64,000 nucleotides of DNA, from NCBI RefSeq assembly GCF_036588685.1, contig NC_086384.1:50547973-50611972 (forward strand), given 5' to 3'. The notes beneath the pieces were generated by a model, which saw only the letters and a list, made by a program, of their open reading frames with translations, was not told where the DNA came from and did not search any database. Each line of letters begins with the position of its first letter. Position 1 is the stretch's first letter. The position numbers and the translations under genes were made by a program. This document shows positions 1 through 13,040 of the stretch, one piece after another. Source of the stretch: Mytilus trossulus. Lineage: Eukaryota > Mollusca > Bivalvia > Mytilida > Mytilidae.

Positions 1-1060
1 AAAAAATTTAAAAATTGAGCTCTGTGCCTGTAGATTTAATAGTTCATCGTGAAGACTGATAAAAGAACATTTAACTAGGAATTACTTAAGTAAATATATC
101 TATAGTTATAAGCACTAGTACAGTCATGACAGTAGATGAAATAATTTTTAATATGTACTGTAACCACAAATTGTTCACTAAAAGAGAAGCCTTTTGTGTC
201 CCTCTCTGCAACGCAGCGTAAATTTAATTTTTATGTAAGGAATTATTGAAACCTCCTTGGAGTATGTGGAGACAGTATAAACTTTTGTATGGATTGTTCA
301 TTCTGCTAAAATGCTTCAATTACTCATTTTTTATAATTACATTTCTACCATAAATGAGTGAAAGTTACCCCATTATTTTTATTTATTGGACTTAAAAATT
401 GAAATTTTGTGGAAATGAGAGGTGTAAATTGACCAGAAGAGACCTTTTAAAGGAGACAAAGAGGTTCAATAGTAGTATTTATCTTCTTAACATCATCTTG
501 TTTATCGATCATATTCAACTGTTTGTAGGCAGATAAGACATGTAAGATAGATATTTGATCACTTATTGGTCTACACTCTATTCTATCTTGATGCGGCTTG
601 GTTTGGATTTGTCGAAGTAATTTTGCTTGAATTGCTGTACATTTTGTAGATGTCGTCTTTCATTATATATTGTACTAGATTTTTCTCAAACCATTGAACT
701 GATTATGGCAAAACTTGACAGTAATTAATCCTACATTGTATTGCAGTAAAACATTTATATGTCATATTAAAACATAAATGTCTTGAGTATTTCAAAACAC
801 CATTATTTTTTATTTAGGAGTTCTATAGAATATTTTGTAATCTTAACATGGTGACTAAACCTTGTACATAGATAAAATGAGGGGAGAAATTTGATTGGTT
901 ATTTTCCAATGATGGCTATTTTCTTATATGCAATGAAATGTTATGTGTTTTTTTTTCTATAGTACATTTGTTCATGTAGTACTGGACAGGATAAAACTTT
1001 ACTCCTGCCAAGTATTTCTTGATTTGAAATAAATTTTTAAAGATAAATTCTTCACATTTT
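1..1060. other. Unassigned AT-rich sequence, probably intron of the PUSL1-like gene
   Basis: No coding exon or RNA gene was recognised. The first coding exon visible downstream (from 2968) starts inside a codon, so at least one upstream exon of that gene must exist. I looked here and up to 2967 for a TruA-type N-terminus (a strand ending in a Y-x-G-T-like motif followed by a donor) and found none. The stretch is therefore most simply intron. Confidence 0.4.
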
Positions 1061-1860
1061 TAGCTCACCTGGCCTAAAAGGCCAAGTGAGCTTTTCTCAT
1101 CACTTGGCGTGAAGTTGGCATCCATCGTCTGTCATCCGTCGTCGTTAACATTTACAAAAATCTTCTCCTCTGAAACTACTGGGCCAAATTAAACCAAACT
1201 TGGCTACAATCATCATTGGTGTTTTTAGTTTAAAAAATGTGTGGCGTGACCCAACCAACCAACCAAGATGGCCGTCATGGCTAAAAATAGAACATAGGGG
1301 TAAAATGTGGTTTTTGGCTTATAACTCAAAAACTATTTAAAGCATTTAGAGCAAATCTGACTGGGGTAAAATTGTTTATCATGTCAAGATCTTTCTGCCC
1401 TGAAATTTTCAGATGAAACAGACAACCTGTTGTTGGGTTGCTGCCCCTGAATTGGTAATTTTAAGGAAATATTGCTTTTTTTGGTTAGTATCTTGAATAT
1501 TTTTATAGATAGAGATAAACTGTAATCAGCAATATAGTTCGGCAAAGTAAGATTTACAAATCAGTCAACATGACCAAAATAGTCAACTGCCCCCATAAGG
1601 AGTTATTGTCCTTTATAGTCAATTTTTAACAATTTTCATTAAAATTTGTAAATTTTTACTAACATTTTCTACTGAAACTACTGGACCAAGTTCAGTATAG
1701 ATAGAAATAGTTGTAAGCAGCAAGAAAGATCAGTAAAGTAAGATGTACAAACACATCGATCACCATCACCAAAACACAATTTTGTCATGAATCCATCTGC
1801 GTCCTATGTTTAATATTCACATAGACCAAGGTAACAACACAGGCTCTTTAGAGCCTTTAG
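1061..1860 (+). mobile_element. Full-length interspersed bivalve repeat (TAGCTCACC ... CTTTAG family)
   Basis: About 800 bp. It starts with a terminal hairpin (GCTCACCTGGCC / GGCCAAGTGAGC) followed by a degenerate CGTC-rich stretch, and ends with a second hairpin (AGGCTC / GAGCCT) near CTTTAG. The same body occurs at 6161-6790, 27966-31340 (several copies), 55526-55746 and 59641-60241. T-runs flank both ends. No open reading frame is apparent, so it is a non-autonomous repeat. The class is not clear: the ends form hairpins rather than a long terminal inverted repeat. Confidence 0.75.
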
Positions 1861-2321
1861 TTTTGAAAAGTGCCAATATAACAAAGACTAATACCATTAA
1901 CAGGGTAAATCAATGGTGGTATTACACCTTTAAAATAAGGAGGTGAGTAACAGAGTTGGTTAATTTGGTGTGGTGCAATTTTCCAGTAGGGTGAGTTGTC
2001 TTGTTTCCTATACAGTAGACATAAATGAGCATTTCATCCAATTTGTGTAAGTGTCACAGACCAGGAACATATATATTAAAAAAGTGTTAGATATACTGTT
2101 CCCAGCACAGACTGACAGAATAAGATTCTGTTTGTTTTTTTATTCTGAACAAAATGTCATTTAAAAAATACAAAGATACAAATTTTCTTGCTAAATTATG
2201 GATTTACTTTATTACATCTGTCCCTGAAACAATGAATAAGTCTACCAAAATCATTCAATAATTAACATAATAAAGTTGGTTGATATTCTTGAATCTACGT
2301 TATTTGTTTTACAAAAAGTTA

Positions 2322-2940
2322 TAACGTAAGGGTACCCAAATTGCACCTATTTAGAAAAGATAGCAATGGAAATCTTGCAAGATTTTCTAGAGACTAAACA
2401 ATTTGTATTTTTATGATTTGATACTATATACACGTCCTTCAACATAGGAAAACATATTGAGATATACACAAAACGTTCACAGTATTTATCAACAGATGGA
2501 CTGTTTACTGAAAAAGCAAAATGTACGAAAACGTCACCATGCGACGTCATCAAAACGTCATCTTTTTAAAATTAGCAAATACAATATATTATAAGAATCC
2601 TTTTCGTAAAATATGAAGAGTAAGCATGGACTAATATCCAATTGTTCAAAATATTTGAAAAAATTAAACAAAAGCTCGGTTATAAGACTTTTGACGATGT
2701 GAATTTAAGCATGGATGCAATTTGGGTACTCCTCATTACAGAATCATAGGTAGTTTGAAGGTTGATTCAAACCCATTTTTTTATGACTCAATGTGGATTA
2801 AAAATAAAATTGGTGTACCTATACAATAAAGAAGGATAGGGCTACAAAATAAACACAGTATGGACATTTTTTTCTTTATCATAAAAAAACGTTGGTGAAT
2901 AAACTGTCAAAATAGGTGCAATTTGGGTACCGTCACGTTA
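2322..2940. mobile_element. Inverted-repeat (MITE-like) element, possible TA target duplication
   Basis: The ends are inverted copies: the left end reads TAACGTAAGGGTACCC followed by AAATTGCACCTATTT, and the right end is its near-perfect reverse complement (two differences in about 31 bp). TA dinucleotides flank both ends (2320-2321 and 2941-2942), which would fit a mariner-type target. An internal copy of the GCAATTTGGGTAC motif lies near 2717. No transposase frame is visible. The element ends about 27 bp before a coding exon. Confidence 0.6.
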
Positions 2941-2967
2941 TATATATTTTTATTTGTTTTATTTCAG

Positions 2968-5900
2968 AGGCTTACAGAGACAGAGTACCACTGGCATTGA
3001 TGACACTGTTCAAGGAAGACTTGTGGTACAGTAAATAAAAATATAGTTTGTGTTTGTATACCTGCCCTCCTTTTTATGAATAAAGAAATGCCTAACCTAC
3101 ATTTTTTTAAATGAGGGGGATAGGACCTAAGTCCTTTATTGTGACTCTGGGATTGGGTGTTTTTAAGCTCAGGATTTCGGGATTGGCCCTTTCAGGATCA
3201 GGTTTTTTTTTTCTTCGAATTTTGGGATGTCAAGACCTCTGTATTTCGTGTTTTTAAGCCCGGGATTTCAGAATCAGGACCCCTCCTCCCCCTCCTTAAT
3301 TCATTATTGCAACTTATCATGCATATATGGAAGTTGATTATGACAAAAAAGTTCTAAATACCTGTGATACATTTAATGCTTTGACCTACTTGCAATATTG
3401 TTTACTTTATACACATGATGATTTTTATGGAGAATAGTCTCATTGCCCCCACATCTTATTTCAAGATAAAAATAATAGCAAAACAAAAAAGTTACACAAT
3501 TGCTTGATTGGCCTCAAATCTTTAATGAAAGAATTGTTCAGTGAAGGAACGGATTACATAACAAAGTCACTGTGTGACTGTCTTTCAATTTTTTTTTACT
3601 CGTACGGCTAAATGGCATGAATGTGAAAAAGATTTTAACCTCTTAATTTGAACATTTTTATATTACTATAGAATACCTAAAAATTTTGAGTTAGAAAATA
3701 AGAAATGTAAATTTTAAGACTGTATTTACAGGATTTTACCAGAGATGTGTTAAGGCGTGACCTTCGTGACCCTACAGCAACATTGTCATCATTGGTGTCC
3801 AGTAGAACAGATGTAGGGGTGCATGCATTGAATAACACAATAACTGTTGATTTTCCAGACAGGTAAAGTTTGAAGCATCAATTGAATTTTCAGATAAAAC
3901 AGTCAACCCATTGGTGGGTTGCTGTCCTTGAATTAGCAATTTTAAGGAAATTTTGCAGTTTTTGATTATTATCTTGAATATTAATTTATAGAATGTATAA
4001 ATAGTGATAAACTGTAAGCAGCAAGCATTTAAAATCCATTAGTGGAAAACAACATTTGCTTTATAAAACCATTTAAAAGGGAGATAACTCCAATGTTTTA
4101 TAAAACCATTTAAAAGGGAGATAACTCCAATGTTTTATAAAACCATTTAAAAGGGAAATAACTTCAATTAGATCCATTAGAATCTGTTTTGAAGTATTTT
4201 ATAAAAGTAAATAAAAGGGAGATAACTCCAAAGATGTTGATTGCATGTATCGTATATGAACTTTGGCTTCTTAAAGTTAAAGAATGTTTTTGAAGATGGG
4301 CAATGTCGTATTATTTAGTAGTGTTCATTTATTTTCTTTGTAAATTCATATTCTGTTATTTTGAATTTATTTTTCTTTATTTAGAAAATAAAACAGACAA
4401 TAGCATGATTTTATGATGCTAGAAAAAAATATTAGATATGAAGAATCATATCATTTACTAGTCTCCATTTCATAATTTCATAAATTCATACTCTGTTATT
4501 TTGTATTTATTTTTATTATAAAGAACAAAATGAACAACATCATGATTATATGATGCTACAGTAATTATTAGATATGGAGAAAATCATATTAAAAGTATCA
4601 TAAATTCACATTATTTTGTTTTTATTTAGAAAACTAAATGGAGAACAACATGATCTTATGTCGATACAAAAAATATTAAATATGAAGCTTGGGAAGAAAG
4701 GAGAAGAAATAAGGTAAAACTATTGATGAGGGTTTGTATGAGGGGTTCATATTTTTCTCTCACATTTTTATGCCCCACCTATTCTGGTCTGTACTTCCCT
4801 TCATTAGTTCGTCTGTCCGTTCATTTGTCTGTCTGTCTGTCACGCTTCAGGTTAAAGTTTTTGGACAAGGTAGTTTTTGATAAAGTTGAATAGCAGTCAA
4901 CTTGAAACTTAGTACTAATGTTCCCTATGATCACTGTGTATCATCGGTATAGCTTATATAGGTCATACCCTTAGTCATGTGGGTTTAGAGGAGTTTGGAT
5001 ACCCCCCCCCCCCCCCCCCCCCCTTTGAAAACAAATACTGACTGTTAAAGTCAACAATCTGTTGGAATTGTGACTGTTAAAGTCAAGTTTTTGAGGCCAA
5101 ATAACTCCCCTTTTGGAAATTCCTGGCTACCGGCCTGTAGGTACTAACCAAGCCAGCATGATGGATTTTGAACTGACATGGCAACAAAAAACTTAGTTTT
5201 GTTTTATCTTCATTCAGTGCATACATTTCTCAACATGTGAAATTCCTGCTCCATATGATTAACGCATCAATTTTTCCCCATTTATAAGACAACTTTGATA
5301 TTCTAATAAGAATAATTCACTTTTACATGTGCAAGTAGTTGTAAATGTCAACCCCAACTTTCAATTTCAATACAGTTGTCAAGCCTGGCATTTACATGTT
5401 TTATCTGAAAGATAGGTGATACAGGGCAAAAGTGATAGTTACCAATCATAAACCTACATGTACCTGTGATTACTCATTCCTTGAAACATATTGGGTAATA
5501 AGAATATAGTTTTTGTGTAGGGTGTACAGCAACTTAACAATGCACCATATAGAAGGATTTCTTTTAGGAATAAAATATTGAAAAATAACATATATGTATG
5601 AAAGATTTCAATGCCAATTTTTTAAACAGCTTTACTTATTACACACACACAGTGCCCTCCTATCAGAAAAGAGTTGCAATGAATATAGAATCATATCGGG
5701 AGACAAGTATTTGCACATGTTTTTAGTAATCGTTCTTGTTTTGGGAAAGTAATGAGACTTCTCTTATCATCAACCTACGATCAGATCATTTCTTAAAACA
5801 ACAAGTATATAAGATTAAGGTACACATTGATATTATGTGAACAAAACAAAGATTATCTTACCTTGTAAGATCACAATTGATCACACCCACTTAGTTATAG

Positions 5901-8900
5901 TACCTAGCTATATCCGCTGTATTGATGATAAACGGTGATAATATGATCTTTCTAATTTAAATGCCAAATTAGATTTATACCCAAAGTGTATGGTCCACTA
6001 AACATAGAAAATGATAGTGCAAGTGGGGCATCAATGTACTGTGGACACATTCTTGTTTCTCTATTCTTCATAGATTAAGTTCAATATTCCCTTTCCTTAA
6101 TATTTTTGAACCCAAATATTCTCTATTTATTATTTGTATATTTTTCTTTGTTCTTCATTTTAAGCTCACATGGGCCAGTGTGAGCTTATGCCATCACTTG
6201 GCGTCTGTCCTCTGTTGTGGTCATAAACTATTTCAAAAATCTTCTCCTCTGAAACTACTGGGCCAAATACCTTCAAACATTAACAGGGATATCTAGTTTA
6301 TAATTTGTTTGGGAAGTTTTGATCCATTGTCAAACATGGCTGAAAAGGCTAATAATAGAACATAGGGGTCGGATCTATCAGCCTTGAAATTTTAAGACAA
6401 ATTAAACAATCCATTGTAGGGTTGCTGTCACTAAATTTGTTATTTTAAGGAAATTTTGCAGTTTTTTGGTTATTATCTTGAGTATTATAATAGATAGATT
6501 TTAACCCATGTTAACTGTAAACAGCAAAAATGTTCAGCAAAGTTAGATCTACAGAACAGTTTATTGACCAAAATTTTCAAATGACCCCTTAAGGAGTTAA
6601 TGCCCTTTAAGGACAATTTTACACAAGTTTAAGTTTTTTAACTTTAAAAATCTTCTCAAATGAATCTTGTATACATTTTGTGTTTTATTTCCTTGTATGT
6701 CAAGAAACATAGACACTACTGCTAAAATGGAATATAGGGGTAAAATGCGTTTATTTGCTTTTGAAGAAAATATGACAGATACAAAGAACATTTTCTTTAA
6801 AAAAAAATCCTGTTTAATACATATAAAATAATTTAATATGCGAGTTTAATTTACAAATGAATTATTGCGTTTATAACTCTGTCACATTTTTCGCAATAAT
6901 AAAAACCTTGCAATAGTTACTGAATTTACAGTGTCTGTATTTAGAAAGTGATTGTTGTATGAGCCACTGGCCGATCCAGAATTTTGCATAAGTGGGGGCC
7001 CGCTCCAGTCATGCTTCAGCGATACTCTATATAAGCAACCAAATTTTTTTCCAAAAAAGGGGGACCCGGCCCCCTGGGACCCACCAAATCCGCCTTTGTG
7101 AACACCAGTGTCAGAGCAAGTACATAAGATAAAGATCTGTGAACAATTTAAGTTCAGTGTTTGAAGTTATTATACCTTGTAATCTACTGAAAGAAAGGTT
7201 TCTTACAGCTATTTTCCTAATGCATGTAGAGCAAGACGTAGGTTAGCTTGCTTGCTATATTTGTGTATTGTACAATTATATTGCTATGATGTCCAATTAA
7301 ATTAAAATATGATATACAATGTATATGAAGGTTTAACTATACTTATTTATATATATTGTTTGAAGATGTCAATCTTAATTATAGAGCTTGAATAAACAAG
7401 TATACAAGCATAGCTAGCATAGCAAGCAAGCCAACCAAAGTTTTATTCTACAAGCATTAGTAAATTAGCTGTAAAGGACCAAAAGTAGAATTGAGGAATT
7501 GTTGGAATCACTTGGAAAAAATTAAAATAGAGCTTTCAGTATTAAACTGTTTGAAAATCGAGTTATAATATAGCCTTATTACAACATTGTACAAAACAGA
7601 CCATAATTCATCATTAATTTGGTATATGAATTTTTTTAAATCAATCAAAGAGTTATGCATTCAGATATATTTGTGTGTTTAGCTTGCATTTATAAGGTCA
7701 ATTTCTATCCAACTCTGATCACATATCATGCATATTGTTTCCATGTAAATATATCCACAACAATATGTTTAACTTACTGCATGTTTGAACATTAAAAATA
7801 GATTTTATGATTAAAAAATAATGTTATATAATACCCACAACAAATTGTTACACAGCATGAGCCTGCCTTATTCTACACCTGAGTTTTCCAACATCTAGCT
7901 TTAACCAACACATTTTCATGGTCCCAAAGTATGCTTATCCTTACGAAAAATAAACTGAGTATTCTGACACCCTGTTTAATCTGACATTTTTTTCTTGTCC
8001 ACCAGTGTGTCGAATTGCATAGGTTACAATATATAGTTAACAGAAGAATTAGATAAAATAATTTTTTTTCAGAGTTCACAGTATACAGCAGGTAGCGGAT
8101 AATTTCCGCTGTTTTGGTAAACCGTACAGAAGACATTATATCTACAGATTAGGTATCTTCAAAGATTCAGCAGCCGCCAGCAGCGGTACACCACTACCAA
8201 TCATTGACAGGGGCTTTGTACATCTTTTACAGTAAGAGACCATTACAATGTACATATCTTCTTCTTATCTGTAACTTCCTCCTGCTATTGGAGAGCAAAT
8301 CCAAAATTTATAAAGTGAATTTTGCAAAATTTTAACACATTATATATAGGAAGATGTGGTATGAGTGCCAATGAGACAACTCTCCATCCAAGTAACAATT
8401 GTGAAAAAGTAAAACAATTATAGGTCAAGGTACGGCCTTTACCACGATGCCTATGCTCACATGCATTCAATAGAAAAATTATGATTTTGATCACATTGTT
8501 TGTATGAATATTAAAAAAAAGGAAATGTAATATGATTGCCAATGGGAAGACCAAATGATGTTAACCTATATGTCCCTGTATGGTATTAAACAATTAGCAA
8601 AACTTATACCGCATAGCAGGCTATAAACATCCTTAAAATGATGAACGCAGATCAATTCAAACAAGGTCTTAGAGCCAAATTTACCTTCAAAACAATAAAT
8701 GAAATCAATGTTTTGACATTATAACTGTTCAGCACATTGGTGTCGTGAATAAACCATCACAATATAAAACTCAATAATTTCTAAATTGAAATGTAAACTG
8801 TTAAACTGAAGCATGTTTCCTTGAAAAAAAACAAACAAAGCATTCATAAACTTTTAATTTTAGTTCAGATTCGGAAAAAAAAAAATTATGTGAATAAAAC

Positions 8901-11772
8901 AAGGCCTCAGATATATCTTCATGATCTCAAACTTGATTTCAATTCTGACAGGTATTGAACATATCATTTTGTATTTCAGTGACTGTTTACCATTATATAG
9001 GAAGATTATGATAAACACTAACTTGAAATATTGATTATATTTTTTTAAAGAAGAAACAAAGCATTCATACACAAAAGCAGTACTGACATAAATGATATCA
9101 TGCATACATGGCATATTTGTATCTATAAAATAAGATATTATACCTACCTGCATACCAATTACATAAAAATGTGCCTTGACAACTTATTTTTTTGGCAAAA
9201 TAAAATAAAATATTTTACCTACCTACCTACCTTGTTTCAAAAAATAGGAAAGGAAATGGGCAAACAAACAATATTTTAATTTAGGCCCTATACACACCTA
9301 TATAGTATACCCCAACATTGGCCAACGATGTATTTTCCAACTTTTGATTTTAATTATGGATAATTTATTATTGCAGCCCACCATTCAGCATGGATAAGTT
9401 TCTACAAGCAGCAGAGGTTATGTGTGGAACAAATAATTTCACATCATTTACCAGCGTGAAGAAAATAAAAGAAGAATTCAAAAATCCAGTACGAACAGTT
9501 TCAATCAATGTAAAAAGAGGTGCTCCTTACATGGCAGGATCCACAGAAGAATGTCAAGAGAAACTGGAATTCTGGGATGTGCATATTATCAGTAAATCTT
9601 TTATGTATAAACAGGTATGCTGTTCTTTCATATGGATGACATTAGTATAGGTCACCTAATATCTGATATGCTTTGTTCATTTGGCTGTGCGAGGTATAAC
9701 CTCACACTGTCATGTCAAGTCCAAATCTATGCATCTAAATTTGAGCTCTGTTAAACATGTTAAATGAAGCAAAATTTTACAAATAATTACCTATTGTGTA
9801 ATTTTCTGTAAAAACAAGAGTTGTGCTTTTTATCATGTTCATGGTACAAAAATGTATCAAGCAATACAATTTGTTAAAAGGGGAATAACTTTTCAAATAA
9901 TAATTTCAAAGATGGAGTATTTTAGAGCTGAATATTTAGGGTATGGGTTTTGTTGGAGGCTGTACAGTGCCCTATATTTGATGATATTTTCAATCTGAGG
10001 TCTTTTGGAAATCATATGACATTTCTTTTTTTATTCATAAGTGTGTTGTTTTTAGCATAATTTTTCTTACACTATCTGTAGCACTATCTATAGACCATGC
10101 AATAGTTCTATTTACTTCAGGTTGGCTTGAAATATAAAATATAAATAAAAAACAACATTTGCATTTAAAAAGTTCTAATTATGCCTCTGCTCCAACTTTT
10201 GTATTACAATTTTGTTGATGTGATGTGTTTTTTGGCTGCCACTGGGTTACTCTTGTCTATCTATCAATACATAGCTGTCAAAACTACTCTTAGTATAGCT
10301 CAACTATATGATATAAACCACAGATCAAGTTCCAGTTCCAGTGGCATCATTTTTACAGATCTCTAGTTTTATTTCTTTATAACTGTAAACATTATATACA
10401 AGCAGAGCATCATCTGTGTCCAATAGACACATTTTTCACTTATTAAGTATAGCTGACTAAAAAATCATACAAGACTTGCATAGACCAGAGGCTGCTTACT
10501 TGACACAGACGCAACATGTTGCGGGTTAAAACATGTTTTGTAAGATCTCAACCCTCCCTCTATACCGCTAGAAAATGTGGAAAAAATAAACACACAGCAA
10601 TACCCACAGTAAAACTCAGTTTAAAAGAAATTTGATTTCATTAGAAAGTTCATTTAAATTCATGGAATAAAAATGGACATACAATTGCAATTAAAAGTTC
10701 TAATTATAACCTTGATGAAAATGAATACATAGCAAAGTTGTTGAAATTTTTACCAAATTTAATGCGGGCATCCTATACCATGTGATGTCCCTTTTTATAG
10801 TAGCACCTGACAGTACATCTTGTTTTCTTTATTCAGATTAGAAGAATGGTGAATGGTTTAGTAGCAGTAGCCTGTGACATGTGTAGTGTGGAAGATCTGA
10901 AACAAACTCTAAAAGATCCAGCTCATAAAGTAAAAATACTGGAAAGGTCCTTCCCACCATGGGCTTTGTTTCTAAATAATGTGGAATACTATCCTAAAGG
11001 TGAGAATATCATGATCATTTACATTGGTATAGCTCAGATCATAATGGTAACAAAATTGAAAATAGCAGAAATGATTTTCATTATTGTTTCATTCTGCATT
11101 GTTTCATAACTTCTATTTCTTTTCTTTTTCCAAATTTGTACTTTCATTGCAGGATTATTTTCTATTTGTATTTATCTACAACTTTACTCAGATACTTAGC
11201 ATCAGCAACAACATTTAACAGAGTTTACATTTTTTTTTTTTTAATGTAATGAAAGGGAGATAATTCTGCAAATGGGAAATAATTCTAAATAAAATGAATC
11301 ATTTGTGTCTGTTAAAATAATTATATTATTGTACCGTGTAGCACTATAATCTAACTGTACAAGTCATGCTTTTAAAGTTTTTGACCTTATAATTTATATG
11401 TTTTTATTTTCAGACCTGATTTATCCAGGACCCCTTCCACAACTTCAAAAGGAATATAGAACATTGACAAAAACTCTTCAAAAATATATGCATTTACAAG
11501 GCTATAATAATGATATTAGAGACAGAACATTGGATACAATTAATGTGCCAGATAGCTTTAGTGTTCCTAACAACGAGGAGAGTAAGAAGAACAATGAAAT
11601 TAATTCTATAGAGCAAATTAGTGACAGTGATTCTTTACATTGTGTTGGAGAAGCGTTAACTGTAAATGAATTCAGCGAATGTATATCTCAAAGTGTATGT
11701 AGTAATGAATCTGTACTAACCAGTAGTAAAGAAATTGTAGATTCTGGTATACAAATAAATTCTAAAGGATAA
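2968..11772 (+). CDS. PUSL1: tRNA pseudouridine synthase-like 1 (TruA family), 5' end outside window
   Basis: Seven coding exons are read by splicing: 2968-3030, 3743-3862, 4630-4713, 8073-8231, 9377-9614, 10837-10999 and 11414-11772. All phases agree and give 394 residues plus TAA. The family converts uridine to pseudouridine in tRNA; in vertebrates PUSL1 is mitochondrial (family knowledge). The TruA motif SSRTDVGVHAL, with the nucleophilic Asp, is in the second listed exon (codon 3810-3812). A Y-R-H-Y-I-Y-R strand and the late motif YKQIRRMVNGLV (exons 5-6) also match. Exon 7 adds a Ser/Asn-rich tail of about 100 residues beyond the catalytic fold, longer than the vertebrate protein as I recall it. 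The first exon begins with one base of a split codon, so the start codon is upstream of the window. The acceptor at 3743 was chosen over 3732 because only it fits the strong donor at 3031. AATAAA occurs near 12025. Confidence 0.88.
4060..4168. repeat. 36-bp tandem repeat, three units, in PUSL1 intron
   Basis: Unit of 36 bp containing CCATTTAAAAGGGAGATAAC; three successive units, the last diverged, plus a partial related unit near 4195-4230. The embedded GGGAGATAACTC motif recurs elsewhere in the window (about 11255, 35706, 41150). Confidence 0.8.
4770..6057 (+). repeat. Bivalve 'gccccacc ... ggacacattcttg' repeat, split by an insertion
   Basis: The left part (4770-4927) and right part (5939-6057) together match the uninterrupted copies at 26077-26336 and 50789-51040: a Y-rich start with iterated GTCTGTCC, a middle with CAACTTGAAACTTAGTAC, and an end with GGACACATTCTTG. 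The break point is after TTCCCTA. A partial copy lies at 14170-14320. The family has no recognisable coding sequence. Confidence 0.7.
4928..5938. mobile_element. DNA transposon-like insertion with ~30-bp terminal inverted repeats and TA flanks
   Basis: About 1 kb interrupting the host repeat. The left end (TGATCACTGTGTATCATC) and the reverse complement of the right end (TATCACCGTTTATCATC) align over about 30 bp with scattered differences. TA occurs immediately outside each end (4926-4927 and 5939-5940). A run of 22 C residues lies at about 5002-5023. No transposase frame is seen, so it is probably a non-autonomous mariner-type element; the class rests on the TA flanks only. Confidence 0.55.
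6161..6790 (+). mobile_element. Diverged copy of the TAGCTCACC-family repeat
   Basis: Begins TAAGCTCACATGGGCC with the same hairpin logic as the copy at 1061, and continues through the shared 'CTTCTCCTCTGAAACTACTG' block. It is more diverged than the others and lacks the right-hand CTAG end. It lies in the intron between the exons at 4630 and 8073. Confidence 0.65.
6791..8072. other. PUSL1 intron remainder; small inverted repeat at 7241-7434
   Basis: No exon. A 17-bp inverted repeat (GTTAGCTTGCTTGCTAT, one mismatch) bounds roughly 7241-7434, as in a small MITE. A block near 6838-6930 resembles one at about 33775-33870, so it is another dispersed repeat. I see nothing else. Confidence 0.4.
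8341..8450 (+). repeat. Short dispersed repeat (GGAAGATGTGGTATGAGTGC family)
   Basis: Shares the block around AAGATGTGGTATGAGTGCCA and ATGAGACAACTCTCCATCC with stretches at 53330-53515 (reverse), 56526-56640, 61210-61375 (reverse) and a fragment at 13196-13222. A second diverged piece follows at 8517-8570. Short length, many partial copies and no coding sequence suggest a SINE-like family; I did not find a convincing tRNA-derived promoter. Confidence 0.6.
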
Positions 11773-12827
11773 TAGATAGATTTTGAATGTATTTTCTGTT
11801 TTGATCACTGTATGTTGCACTGTAAAAACACTTCAAGTTATAATCATGAAACTTGGTACCTAAATTGTCTTAGAAGTTCATCAACTGTATAACTAGCCTA
11901 TCAACACTGACTGTGGTTGTGAAGTTAAACCCTTTTCTTGGCCGCTGCCTTAGACTACAATCTTAATTGACAAGGATTGTCAGTTTTCATGTCCTAGTGC
12001 TCTTCAGGAACTTCAGCTCCCTCATCAATAAAAACTTGAGTCCACAATAAAGCAAAAAGTGCTCATAGTGGTGTTGAACACAATCAATAAATTTTCATAA
12101 CCAATTACACTCCAGTTTTTTTTCAAATTACTCAAAGAATGATAACTACAGAATTTTACAAAACTGTGTATATAAATCATGCTATAGTCTATGAATAGAT
12201 GCGAAGTAAAGGTAAACCAGACGGTGAACCAAAAACTCATCTATTGACTGTTATCAAGCTCTACATAATTCAGTCTAACTTAACAAAAAACAGAATCTAC
12301 AATCAACATGTACATGCTTCAGATTCTCCATAAAACAATAAAATTAATGTACTATGCTGAAAAATTGCATTTATTTGTCATAGCTATCTTTTACTAATTG
12401 AAAAATAATGCGAGAATAATTATTGTAATTTTTTAAAAATCTGCATACAAATGTATCAGATATCACATTGCAAGTTCTTATAAATATGATCAGCAACAAG
12501 TTGCAATATACATGTTATTAAAAAACCTCACAATAAGTTAATGCCCATGCCATAGCAGATCTAGAGGGATCATTTAGTTTTACCCTTATCTGAAAATACA
12601 GGCCAAAGTTTGTTTCAGTTCTCTAACTTTAGTTTTCTATAACTCAATGTTATGAAACTTATACACAATGCTTATTACCACAAAATACAGATCAGGTTTA
12701 GGTGACATCATCTAAACCGTTCCGGAGTTATGCCCTTTCACAGATGATATTGGAAACTACAATCCTGTTCCCTTTTCACCAAATTACACTTTTTACCGGG
12801 TTTGTAATAACATGATCAACAGGACAT
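11773..12827. other. PUSL1 3' flank, no gene seen
   Basis: Contains the probable 3' UTR of the PUSL1-like gene (AATAAA near 12025). The rest is AT-rich with only short frames and no recognisable homology. Confidence 0.4.
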
Positions 12828-13040
12828 GTGCCGCATGTGGAACAGTATCTGCTAACCTTCCTGAGCAGCTGAGACCACTCTGTGTTTTTATGTAGGGATT
12901 ATGTTGCTTAGTCTTTAATTTTCTATGTTGTTTCTTGTGAACAATAATTTGTGTTTTCCATTTTTAGGCATTGCATTGTCAGTTTATTTTCAATTTATGA
13001 GTTTGACTCTTCTGCTGGAATCTTTTACAATTGGAAAAAA
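12828..13040 (+). mobile_element. Old, diverged copy of the retroelement 3' end
   Basis: From GTGCCGCATGTGGA through CAGTTTATTTTCAATTTATG, this aligns with the 3' region of the reverse-transcriptase element at 15817-16640 read on the opposite strand. It is the most diverged of six copies in the window. Confidence 0.55.

Noticed and set aside
2347-2553. 68-codon minus-strand frame
   Set aside because: It lies inside an inverted-repeat element, has no recognisable domain and no matching copy elsewhere.
3732-3742. Alternative acceptor for PUSL1 at 3732
   Set aside because: It keeps an open frame only with a weak donor at 3023 or 3026. The donor GTAAAT at 3031 fits only the acceptor before 3743.
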